DNA of 64,000 bases from an uncultured Chitinophagaceae bacterium (GTDB lineage: Bacteria > Bacteroidota > Bacteroidia > Chitinophagales > Chitinophagaceae). The stretch lies in contig CAISDV010000089.1 of the NCBI GenBank assembly GCA_903884185.1, forward strand, positions 62,001-126,000. The letters run 5' to 3'. The position numbers and the translations under genes are program-made. Shown piece after piece: positions 34,034 through 42,013 of this stretch (positions within the stretch are counted from its first letter, which is position 1; every line of letters starts with the position of its first letter). A model generated the notes under the pieces. That model searched no databases, was not told the origin of the DNA, and saw nothing but the letters and a program-made list of their open reading frames with translations.

Positions 34034-36715
34034 ATGCTGAAAAATTTTTTTTATTCCGGGAAATTTATACTTCGAACACTGGCAATTGTAATGATTGCTT
34101 CTGTTATTAATTCATGCCACCAGCAGCAATTTCGTTTTCGCGATACAAGCCTGAGTATCGAAGAACGCGTGAACGATCTTGTAAGCAGGATGACCATTGA
34201 TGAAAAAATAGGGCAGATGATGAATGCTGCCCCGGCTATTGAACGCCTGGGCGTTCCCGAATATAATTGGTGGAACGAATGTTTGCATGGCGTGGCAAGG
34301 GCCGGACTGGCAACAGTGTTTCCGCAAGCCATAGGACTGGGCGCTACCTGGGATGAGGATATGATGTTCCGTGTATCGGATGCGATCTCGGATGAAGCAA
34401 GGGCGAAGTATTCAGACTTTCAATCAAAAGGGAAAAGGATCATTTACCAGGGACTTACGTTCTGGTCGCCGAACATAAATATTTTCCGCGACCCGCGATG
34501 GGGACGTGGACAAGAAACTTATGGTGAAGACCCATACCTGACAGGAAAACTGGCAGTACAATTTATTAAAGGGTTACAGGGTGATGATACTACTTACTAT
34601 AAGACCATTGCCACAGTGAAACATTTTGCCGTGCACAGCGGGCCTGAATTGTTACGCCATTCATTTGATGTGAAAGAAGATGAAAGAGATTTTCGCGAAA
34701 CATATCTCCCTCAATTTGAAATGGGCGTGAAAGAAGGGAAAGCATATTCTGTGATGTGTGCCTACAATAGATATGGCGGCGAAGCTTGTTGCGGAAGCAG
34801 CAGGTTGCTGACAACTATCCTTCGCAATGAATGGGGTTTTAAAGGATATGTGGTTTCCGACTGCGGCGCCATCGGCGATATTTATCAAAATCATAAAATT
34901 GTTTCCACTCCAGAAGAAGCGGCTGTACTGGCTGTAAGATCGGGCTGCGACCTGGAATGCGCTACCACTTATGAATCTTTGAAAGAAGCATTCAAAAAGA
35001 AAATGATCACGGAAGCAGAAATAGATATTTCGCTGAAAAGATTATTTGTGGCACGTTTTAAATTGGGAATGTTTGATCCACCTGAAAATGTAAAGTATAA
35101 TAAGATACCGTACAGCGTGGTGGACAGCAAAGAAAATCATGCACTGGCACTGGAAGCTGCACATAAATCAATTGTGCTGTTAAAGAACGACCACCTGCCA
35201 GGGCAGACAGGCAACATCCTCCCCCTAAAAAAAGATATTAAAACAATTGCTGTGATTGGGCCTAATGCAGATGAGTGGCGTATGTTACTGGGCAATTATA
35301 ATGGTATCCCTTCTAATGCGATCACGCCATTCAAAGGCATCAAAGAAAAATTACCGAATGCAAATGTGTTATACGCACAGGGATGCGAAGTGGCAGAAGG
35401 CATTCTTTCATTCAGCGTAGTGCCGGCAAAATTTCTATCAACCGGGAACAAGCCGGGGCTGAATGTTGAATACTATAATAATAAAGAAAGAACGGGCAAT
35501 GTATTATTTACCGCCATTGATTCAAACCTGGATGCGAACTGGTATGATAAAGCACCAAGAAAGGATATGGACGATGATAATTTTGGCGTGCGCTGGACAG
35601 GCGAGATCGTTCCGGATAAATCGGGTGTTTATCAATTAGGAATTATCACTACCTGCAAAACCAATCTCTATCTAAACGATAGCGCGATCGCAAATACTAG
35701 TTATCATTTCAGGGATGAGTTTGGTGATCCGCGATTGAGAAGATCGGGCAATGTTCAACTGGAAGCCGGTAAGAAATATAAGATCAGAGTGGAAGCAGGT
35801 GAATCGTATGGTGATGCGCAGGTGCAATTGGTTTGGTCTGTTCCCAAAGCTGATCCAAAAACAGAATTAAAAAAGCAGGCAATAGAGATTGCGAAACAAT
35901 CTGATGTTGTGATCATGTGTATGGGATTAACAGCAAGACTGGAAGGCGAAGAAATGGATATCAAGATAGATGGTTTTAGCGGCGGTGACCGAACCAGCCT
36001 GAACCTTCCTAAAATACAGGAAGACCTGATACAGGAAATACGTGCATTGGGCAAGCCTGTAATATTGGTTTTACTGAATGGCAGCGCGCTTTCTATCAAT
36101 GAAGAAAATAAAAATCTCCCCGCCATTATTGAAGCGTGGTATCCTGGTCAGGCAGCAGGGCAGGCGATCGCAGATGTATTGTTTGGTGATTATAACCCGG
36201 GTGGGAAATTGCCGGTAACATTTTATAGATCTGTTTCTGATCTTCCCGGATTTGAAGATTATGGTATGAAGGGAAGAACTTATCGCTATTTTAAAGGCGA
36301 GGCATTGTATCCTTTTGGTTATGGATTGAGTTATACAAATTTTGCTTACGATAATTTAAAAACAGTAGCCGAATCTAAAGTGGGAGACAGTGTGAGTGTG
36401 TCTGTGAATGTAAAAAATACGGGAGCCATCGCGGGCGATGAAGTGGTGCAATTGTATTTATCAAATCTTACTGCTACCGTTCCTGTTCCTATCCGCACAC
36501 TAAAAGGATTTAAGAGAGTGCATTTGAATGCGGGTGAAACAAAGACAGTGAATTTTGTTGTTCCTGCTTCTGCCTTTTCTGTGATAGATGATCAGAATAA
36601 ACGTGTAATTGTTCCGGGAAAATTTGAAATGACTGTAGGTGGCGGGCAACCGGGTAAAACAGATCAGCTTGGTAAAATTTTAAAAACAACGATCAATCTT
36701 ATTGCTAAATCTTAA
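34034..36715 (+). CDS. GH3 glycoside hydrolase with PA14 domain, beta-xylosidase-like lipoprotein
   Basis: An 893-residue enzyme. The ATG at 34034 gives a lipoprotein signal ending VINSC; the frame upstream lacks one. The GH3 N-terminal barrel has YNWWNECLHGVARAG and FPQAIGLGATWD, a pattern typical of xylan beta-xylosidases / arabinofuranosidases, NIFRDPRWGRGQETYGEDPYL, ATVKHFAVHSGPE, and the nucleophile Asp276 in VVSDCGAIGD. A PA14 domain is inserted into the C-terminal domain at about 475-610 (LNVEYYNNKERTGNVLF to VQLVWSVPK). A fibronectin-III-like domain ends the chain (DEVVQLYLSN, LKGFKRVHLNAGETKTV). First in a run of five co-oriented genes; PmoA follows after 5 bases. Confidence 0.88.
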   Translation: MLKNFFYSGKFILRTLAIVMIASVINSCHQQQFRFRDTSLSIEERVNDLVSRMTIDEKIGQMMNAAPAIERLGVPEYNWWNECLHGVARAGLATVFPQAIGLGATWDEDMMFRVSDAISDEARAKYSDFQSKGKRIIYQGLTFWSPNINIFRDPRWGRGQETYGEDPYLTGKLAVQFIKGLQGDDTTYYKTIATVKHFAVHSGPELLRHSFDVKEDERDFRETYLPQFEMGVKEGKAYSVMCAYNRYGGEACCGSSRLLTTILRNEWGFKGYVVSDCGAIGDIYQNHKIVSTPEEAAVLAVRSGCDLECATTYESLKEAFKKKMITEAEIDISLKRLFVARFKLGMFDPPENVKYNKIPYSVVDSKENHALALEAAHKSIVLLKNDHLPGQTGNILPLKKDIKTIAVIGPNADEWRMLLGNYNGIPSNAITPFKGIKEKLPNANVLYAQGCEVAEGILSFSVVPAKFLSTGNKPGLNVEYYNNKERTGNVLFTAIDSNLDANWYDKAPRKDMDDDNFGVRWTGEIVPDKSGVYQLGIITTCKTNLYLNDSAIANTSYHFRDEFGDPRLRRSGNVQLEAGKKYKIRVEAGESYGDAQVQLVWSVPKADPKTELKKQAIEIAKQSDVVIMCMGLTARLEGEEMDIKIDGFSGGDRTSLNLPKIQEDLIQEIRALGKPVILVLLNGSALSINEENKNLPAIIEAWYPGQAAGQAIADVLFGDYNPGGKLPVTFYRSVSDLPGFEDYGMKGRTYRYFKGEALYPFGYGLSYTNFAYDNLKTVAESKVGDSVSVSVNVKNTGAIAGDEVVQLYLSNLTATVPVPIRTLKGFKRVHLNAGETKTVNFVVPASAFSVIDDQNKRVIVPGKFEMTVGGGQPGKTDQLGKILKTTINLIAKS

Positions 36716-36720
36716 TATCT

Positions 36721-37995
36721 ATGAAAAGAATTTATTTAATGTTGTTCTGTTTGTGTGTGTTTGCAATGAGCCGTGCGCAGAAGATAGCCAGTTTTGAAGT
36801 AAATCCCACACATGTATCTAATGGAATACAGATGCCCGTTAGCGTTGACCTGGATGCTGTGACCTTTCTGCCCGATTCGGTACTGCAATTGGTAGAAGTG
36901 CAGGGTAGCAAACGCATACCTGTTCCTTACCAGGTACAAAGTACAGGTAAGCGGGTTCTGTACTGGCAGGTAGATCAAACCGGCGACAAGGCACAAAAAC
37001 ATGTATATGAATTGATCAAAGGCGAGGCCCGTCCGAACGGCGTAGCCGGGCAGGCAAAAAATAGTTTCCCTGTGATCAGTGCAAAAAAAGATACGGGTGC
37101 TCTCACCATTGGCACGGGCAACAGAAGTTTTCTGAGTTATTATTATCTCACACGTTATCCACCCAAAGGAGTGGATACAGCATACAGGCGTAGTGGATTC
37201 ATACACCCTTTATTTTCTCCACATGGCCAGGTACTCACGCGCATACAGGCGCCGGATCATTATCATCACTATGGACTATGGAATCCATGGACGCATGTAT
37301 TGTATCAAAAAGACACGATCGATTTCTGGAACCTGAACAGCAAACAGGGAACAGTGCGGTTTGCAAAATTTTTATCAATGAATGATGGCCCTGTATTCAG
37401 TGAATATAAAGTGCTGCATGAACATGTTGTGTTGAAGAAAGGCCCGGCTAGCGGAAAAGTAGCTATGAATGAAGTGCAGACTGTGCGTATCTATCAGCCC
37501 AATAATCCTGATTACTATATTATGGACATCACAAGTGAACTAAACTGTGCCGATACCAGCGAAGTATTATTATTGGAGTATCGTTATGGTGGGTTGGGAT
37601 GGCGCACCACCGAAGAATGGGATAATAAGAACAGCGAAGTGCTTACTTCTGAAGGAAAGACTAGAAAAGATGCAGATGGCACAACAGCAAGATGGTGCAT
37701 TGTACAAGGCAAGCTGAGCAATGATTATGGCGGATTGGAGATGATGTCGTATCCCGGCAATTACAATCACCCCGAGCCTTTGCGTGTGTGGCCGGAGAAC
37801 CAGTTTGTGCGTGGTGATATGTATGCCAATTTTGATCCCACCAAGAACATGAACTGGTTATTGAAACCGGGCCATACCTATACATTGCATTACAGGTTCC
37901 TGGTGTTTAATGGTCATTTTACAAAAGAGAAAGCAGAGAGTGCCTGGCAGAATTACAGCACACCTCCGGCAGTACAGGTAAAGATTGAAAAATAA
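36721..37995 (+). CDS. PmoA-like (DUF6807) exported protein
   Basis: A 424-residue protein with a signal peptide (residues 1-19, KRIYLMLFCLCVFAMSRA). From about 130 it matches the PmoA/DUF6807 group: SYYYLTRYPPKGVDTAYRRSGFIHPLFSPHGQVLTRIQAPDHYHHYGLWNPWTHV. The name recalls methane oxygenase subunit annotation, but these proteins are beta-rich and found in carbohydrate-active loci; methane oxidation is not implied. The conserved His cluster (DHYHHYG) could bind metal or sugar. It starts 5 bases after the GH3 stop codon, so it is in the same operon and probably acts on the same glycan or its product. Confidence 0.75.
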   Translation: MKRIYLMLFCLCVFAMSRAQKIASFEVNPTHVSNGIQMPVSVDLDAVTFLPDSVLQLVEVQGSKRIPVPYQVQSTGKRVLYWQVDQTGDKAQKHVYELIKGEARPNGVAGQAKNSFPVISAKKDTGALTIGTGNRSFLSYYYLTRYPPKGVDTAYRRSGFIHPLFSPHGQVLTRIQAPDHYHHYGLWNPWTHVLYQKDTIDFWNLNSKQGTVRFAKFLSMNDGPVFSEYKVLHEHVVLKKGPASGKVAMNEVQTVRIYQPNNPDYYIMDITSELNCADTSEVLLLEYRYGGLGWRTTEEWDNKNSEVLTSEGKTRKDADGTTARWCIVQGKLSNDYGGLEMMSYPGNYNHPEPLRVWPENQFVRGDMYANFDPTKNMNWLLKPGHTYTLHYRFLVFNGHFTKEKAESAWQNYSTPPAVQVKIEK

Positions 37996-38022
37996 ATTCC
38001 TCACTATAAAAAATATCTGATC

Positions 38023-39423
38023 ATGGAAAACGAAAAGAAAAAAGAGATCTCAAGAAGAGATTTCCTCAGCAACTCCACCAAAGCTGCAATAGCTACATCA
38101 CTTGCGCTGAGTGGATTCCCTTCTATTGTTCCTGCCAGTGTATTTGGAAAGAATGCACCAAGCAACCGTATTAATATTGGAGCGATCGGTAATGGGCGAA
38201 TATCGCGTGTGCATGATATGCCGGGAACATTAAAATATGAGCAGGCGCAGATCATGGCTGTTTGTGATCTTGACCTGGATCGCGCGAATGATGCAAAGAA
38301 ATTCGTGAATGATTTTTATACAAAGAAAAACGGAAAGCCCTATGATGGTGTAGCGGTGTATCAAAACTATCACGAGCTGCTTGCTAATAAAGATGTGGAT
38401 GCGGTATTGATCAGTACACCTGATCACTGGCATACATTGATCGGTATTGATGCGATCAAAGCCGGTAAAGATGTGTATATGCAAAAACCTGCTTCACTCA
38501 CTATTGCAGATGGAAGGGCTTTGTGCAAGGCGGTAAAACCATCGGGACGCATTTTCCAGATAGGCAGCCAGCAACGTTCCATGCCTCAGTTTCGTTATGC
38601 TGCTGAGTTGGTGCGTAATGGAAGGATCGGCCAATTAAAAACAGTGTATGTTGGATTGCCAGGTGACCCTTCAGGTAATGTAGAACTTGAAATGCCGGTA
38701 CCACCGAATTTTAATTATGATATGTGGCTGGGTTCTACACCTAATGTTTATTACACTGAAAAACGTGTACACCCGCAGAAAGGATACGACCGCCCGGGAT
38801 GGTTGCGCTGCGAGCAATTTGGCGCGGGCATGATCACAGGCTGGGGCGCGCATCATGTTGACTCTGCACATTGGGGAATGAATACAGAACTCACCGGCCC
38901 AATTGAAGTTTGGGGCCATGCTGATTTCCCAACCAGCGGATTATGGGATGTGCATGGAATCTTCCGCACAGAAGCGATGTATGCAAACGGCGTGAAAATG
39001 GTGATCAGTAATGAGATACCCAATGGTGTTAAATTTGAAGGAACAGAAGGATGGATATTTGTTACGCGCGGAGATTACCAGGCAACGGGAAGTGATCCTG
39101 TTCCGGGAAGAGATGGCGTAAAATCATTGGAAGCAAGTGATCCAAAGATCATTCGTTCAGTGATCGGCCCTAATGAAATTCATTTGTATGAAAGTGCAGA
39201 CCAGCATGGCAACTGGCTGGATTGTATCAAGTCGCGCAAAGAAACCATTGCACCGGTAGAAGTGGCGCACAGGGCATGTTCTACTTGCCTCGTACATCAT
39301 ATTGTGATGAAGCTGAAAAGAAAAGTACAATGGGATCCAGCGAAAGAAAGGTTCATCAATGACGACCAGGCCAATAGTATGCTGGCACGTACGCAGCGTT
39401 CACCGTATATTATCAAAGCATAA
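38023..39423 (+). CDS. Gfo/Idh/MocA-family oxidoreductase with twin-arginine signal
   Basis: A 466-residue NAD(P)-dependent sugar oxidoreductase. The N-terminus carries SRRDFLSNSTKAAIATSLALS, a Tat signal, so the protein is folded with cofactor before export to the periplasm. The Rossmann domain follows (INIGAIGNGRISRVHDMPG, IMAVCDLDLDRANDAKKF), then DAVLISTPDHWHTLIGIDAIKAGKDVYMQKPASLTIADGRAL with the family lysine in the MQKPAS segment (EKP in classical members, here QKP) and a substrate His in the ITGWGAHHVDSAHWGMN region. Such secreted members oxidise or isomerise sugars, for example to 3-keto forms. Third in the 34-42 kb run. Confidence 0.85.
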   Translation: MENEKKKEISRRDFLSNSTKAAIATSLALSGFPSIVPASVFGKNAPSNRINIGAIGNGRISRVHDMPGTLKYEQAQIMAVCDLDLDRANDAKKFVNDFYTKKNGKPYDGVAVYQNYHELLANKDVDAVLISTPDHWHTLIGIDAIKAGKDVYMQKPASLTIADGRALCKAVKPSGRIFQIGSQQRSMPQFRYAAELVRNGRIGQLKTVYVGLPGDPSGNVELEMPVPPNFNYDMWLGSTPNVYYTEKRVHPQKGYDRPGWLRCEQFGAGMITGWGAHHVDSAHWGMNTELTGPIEVWGHADFPTSGLWDVHGIFRTEAMYANGVKMVISNEIPNGVKFEGTEGWIFVTRGDYQATGSDPVPGRDGVKSLEASDPKIIRSVIGPNEIHLYESADQHGNWLDCIKSRKETIAPVEVAHRACSTCLVHHIVMKLKRKVQWDPAKERFINDDQANSMLARTQRSPYIIKA

Positions 39424-39430
39424 CGGATAT

Positions 39431-39528
39431 ACTTTGCGAACATTGCGATTCCTTGCGCTCTTTGCGATACAGCTTTAATTTTTTTGTATCGCAAGGCTCG
39501 CAAAGTTTCCGCAAAGGACGCAAAGAGT
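39431..39528. repeat. CGCAAAG-type palindromic repeat
   Basis: TTGCGATAC (39462-39470) and GTATCGCAA (39486-39494) are perfect inverted arms inside looser ctttgcg / cgcaaag arms. It lies between the two oxidoreductase genes. Confidence 0.65.
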
Positions 39529-39554
39529 TTTAGCTATCATGTTAACCAGATTAT

Positions 39555-40919
39555 ATGAAGAAATTGTCTTTACTGTTAGCCCTGTTATATATGTCATGCA
39601 ATACTCCAACAACTGACAAAAGCAGTTACCCTGTTCAATTGATCACAGTTGATCCCGGTCATTTTCATGCGGCGCTGGTGCAAAAGATCATGTACCCCGA
39701 AGTGGATTCGGTGGTGCATGTGTATGCTCCGGCTGGCCCTGACCTGCAATTGCATCTCGACAGGGTGAAAGGATATAATGCAAGAACGGCTGATCCTACA
39801 CACTGGAAAGAAGAAGTGTATACAGGTGATGATTTCTTTCAGAAGATGCTGGCAGATAAAGCAGGCAATGTGGTGGTATTGGCAGGTAACAATCAAAAGA
39901 AAACAGAATACATATCAAAATCGCTCAGCGCAGGGTTGAATGTTTTAGCCGATAAACCCATGGCCATCAACAGTGAAGAATTTGCATTGCTGAAAAATGC
40001 ATTTGATACAGCAAAGAAGAAAAATTTATTGTTGTATGATATCATGACAGAACGTTTTGAGATCACAACTATTCTTCAGCGTGAATTATCTATGAAGCCT
40101 GATGTATTCGGTACCCTGCAAAAAGGAACCCTTACCGATCCTGCAGTAATAGAAGAAAGCCTGCACTGTTTTTATAAATATGTTTCAGGAAATGTATTAA
40201 CTCGCCCGCCATGGTTCATGGATGTAGTGCAGGAAGGCGATGGCATTGTAGATGTTACAACGCATTTGGTTGACCTGGTGCAATGGGGTTGTTTTCCTAA
40301 CCAAAGTATTGATTATACAAAAGACATCAATGTACTGGCTGCAAAACGCTGGCCAACGAATATGAGCCTAACGGAATTTAAGACGATCACAAAACTGGAT
40401 GGCTTTCCCGATTACCTGAAAAAAGATCTCGTAAAGGATACGATGCTGCCGGTGTATTGCAATGGCAATATCAATTACACGATACGTGGTGTGCATGCAA
40501 AAGTTTCTGTTGTATGGAATTATAAGCCACCGGGTGGAACGGGTGATACACATTATTCTATCATGAAAGGAACAAAAGCTAACCTTGTCATACGACAGGA
40601 GGCGGAACAAAAATACCAGGCCACATTATATATTGAACCGGTTGGCAATGATGCTGCTTATGAAAAAACATTACAGGAACAGGTAAAACAACTGGCAGTA
40701 AAATATCCGGGAATAGAATTAAAAAAATCAGGCAAAGGCTGGGAACTGATGATTCCTGAAAAATATAAAGAGGGGCATGAATCGCATTTTGCGCGAGTAA
40801 CAAATAATTACTTGGAGTATTTTAAAAATCATAACATGCCGGAATGGGAAGTGCCGGGGATGATAGCGAAATATTATACGACGACGAAGGCACTAGAGAT
40901 CGCAAAGTCTGGACTATGA
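39555..40919 (+). CDS. Gfo/Idh/MocA-like oxidoreductase, lipoprotein
   Basis: A 454-residue protein with a lipoprotein signal ending MSC (Cys15). The N-terminal domain is Rossmann-like but its glycine-rich start is replaced by VQLITVDPGHFHAALVQKIMY, so NAD binding may be altered. The EKP-equivalent is LNVLADKPMAINSEEFALL, and DVTTHLVDLVQWGCFP is the substrate-region histidine helix. The rest (from about 270) is the oxidoreductase C-terminal domain found in such lipoproteins. It probably acts in the periplasm beside the Tat-exported paralogue upstream. Whether it is an active enzyme is uncertain because the dinucleotide loop is non-canonical. Confidence 0.75.
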   Translation: MKKLSLLLALLYMSCNTPTTDKSSYPVQLITVDPGHFHAALVQKIMYPEVDSVVHVYAPAGPDLQLHLDRVKGYNARTADPTHWKEEVYTGDDFFQKMLADKAGNVVVLAGNNQKKTEYISKSLSAGLNVLADKPMAINSEEFALLKNAFDTAKKKNLLLYDIMTERFEITTILQRELSMKPDVFGTLQKGTLTDPAVIEESLHCFYKYVSGNVLTRPPWFMDVVQEGDGIVDVTTHLVDLVQWGCFPNQSIDYTKDINVLAAKRWPTNMSLTEFKTITKLDGFPDYLKKDLVKDTMLPVYCNGNINYTIRGVHAKVSVVWNYKPPGGTGDTHYSIMKGTKANLVIRQEAEQKYQATLYIEPVGNDAAYEKTLQEQVKQLAVKYPGIELKKSGKGWELMIPEKYKEGHESHFARVTNNYLEYFKNHNMPEWEVPGMIAKYYTTTKALEIAKSGL

Positions 40920-40954
40920 TTTATGTGATTAAATGATTCACCTGATTAGACCCT

Positions 40955-41040
40955 GAGGTATTCTTGGCGCTTTCTTGGCGGAACTTTGCGGTTAAATTGT
41001 CTGTATTAGGATTCGTGGGATTTGATGATTGAAGGATTCT
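40955..41040. repeat. Degenerate CGCAAAG-type unit followed by an AATCCT-type unit
   Basis: attcttggcgctttcttggcggaactttgcgg (40959-40990) is a decayed relative of the 30340 repeat. attaggattcgtgggatttgatgattgaaggatt (41005-41038) is the simple form of the 24632/28256 unit without its GC-rich module. Confidence 0.55.
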
Positions 41041-41064
41041 GATAAATTAAAAAATGGTTCACCA

Positions 41065-41841
41065 ATGAAAAAATTACTCCTCTCCATTCTTATCCTCAGC
41101 TCAACAACAATATTCTCGCAAAAAAAAGACACCTTGAAATCGGGCGTCTATAGCTGGAGTGCAGCAACAGTAACAAAAGAAGAAACACGTGAAAGGAGAG
41201 AAATGATGGAAGGCAGTACACTGGACCTCGGCTATTTTGAAATACATACTTCTACCATTGATCCCGGCAAAGCGCCACACCCGCCGCATACACATGGTGA
41301 TACAGAAGAAATTATTATTGTAAGAACAGGTCAATTGAAAGTAACTATTGCAGGCCATTCAAAAATACTGGGCCCGGGAAGTGTTGCATTGGCTGTACCC
41401 GGTGATGAACATGGTGTTGAGAATGCAGGAACTACGCAATCAACTTACTATATATTAAAAATGAAATCTAAAACTCCGATGAATATGGACCGTGCAAAAA
41501 AAGCAGGCGGCTCCATCATGGTGAATTGGGATGATATGGTAGTTGATAAAACAGGGAAAGGTGTTCATCGTTCTATCTTCGACAGGGCATCTTCACAATT
41601 TGGGAAACTGGAAATGCATGAGACCACTTTAAATAAAGGCGAAGTGAGCCACGACCCGCATACCCATCGTGCAGAAGAATTGATCATTTTGAAAAAAGGA
41701 GAAGTACAGATGCTGATCGGTGGTAAATTTTACAGGGGGGTTACGGGCGACCTGTTCCTGCTGAACTCAAATGTGCAACACGGACTCATAAATACCGGCG
41801 GCGAACCCTGCGAATATTTTGCGTTTCAGTGGCAGAATTGA
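41065..41841 (+). CDS. Exported bicupin protein
   Basis: A 258-residue protein with a signal peptide (residues 1-19, KKLLLSILILSSTTIFS; ATG at 41065 rather than the TGA-proximal frame start). It has two cupin barrels: the first with HPPHTHGDTEEIIIVRTGQLKV, GPGSVALAVPGDEHGVEN; the second with HDPHTHRAEELIILKKGEVQM, GDLFLLNSNVQHGLIN. Both carry HxH...E...H metal ligands, so each barrel may bind a metal. Secreted bicupins of this type could be sugar isomerases, epimerases or lyases. It is the last gene of the 34-42 kb run; the gap of 145 bases upstream contains repeats, so it may have its own promoter. Confidence 0.78.
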   Translation: MKKLLLSILILSSTTIFSQKKDTLKSGVYSWSAATVTKEETRERREMMEGSTLDLGYFEIHTSTIDPGKAPHPPHTHGDTEEIIIVRTGQLKVTIAGHSKILGPGSVALAVPGDEHGVENAGTTQSTYYILKMKSKTPMNMDRAKKAGGSIMVNWDDMVVDKTGKGVHRSIFDRASSQFGKLEMHETTLNKGEVSHDPHTHRAEELIILKKGEVQMLIGGKFYRGVTGDLFLLNSNVQHGLINTGGEPCEYFAFQWQN

Positions 41842-41843
41842 GG

Positions 41844-41934
41844 TTTCACGCAAAGAAAACAAAGGAGCAAAGGCGCCAAGGATTCCCCCTAAATAAACTT
41901 TGCGCCTTAATTCACTTTGCGTCTTTGCGTGAAA
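41844..41934. repeat. CGCAAAGACGC-type palindromic repeat
   Basis: TTTCACGCAAAG (41844) and CTTTGCGTGAAA (to 41934) as outer arms, AAGGCGCCAAG and ACTTTGCGCCTT as inner arms. It follows the bicupin stop codon by 2 bases. Confidence 0.7.
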
Positions 41935-41955
41935 TAAAATCCCCCCTTTTCTACT

Positions 41956-41983
41956 AATGTGTATCTTGGACACATTATATTTG
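41956..41983 (+). promoter_or_regulatory. -7 element and overlapping inverted repeat upstream of the secreted GH13 gene
   Basis: TATATTTG (41976-41983) matches TAnnTTTG and lies 30 bases before the ATG. AATGTGT (41956-41962) and ACACATT (41970-41976) form a perfect 7-bp inverted repeat touching it. No good TTG lies 19-23 bases upstream, so an activator may be needed. The palindrome differs from the LacI-type operators further right. Confidence 0.5.
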
Positions 41984-42013
41984 TGAGGCACAATCACCCT
42001 TCATTTGCCATAG

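Noticed and set aside
36721-37995. Methane monooxygenase subunit
   Set aside because: The PmoA family label is historical for this group. The protein is soluble with a signal peptide, lies in a glycan gene run, and no pmoB or pmoC is present.
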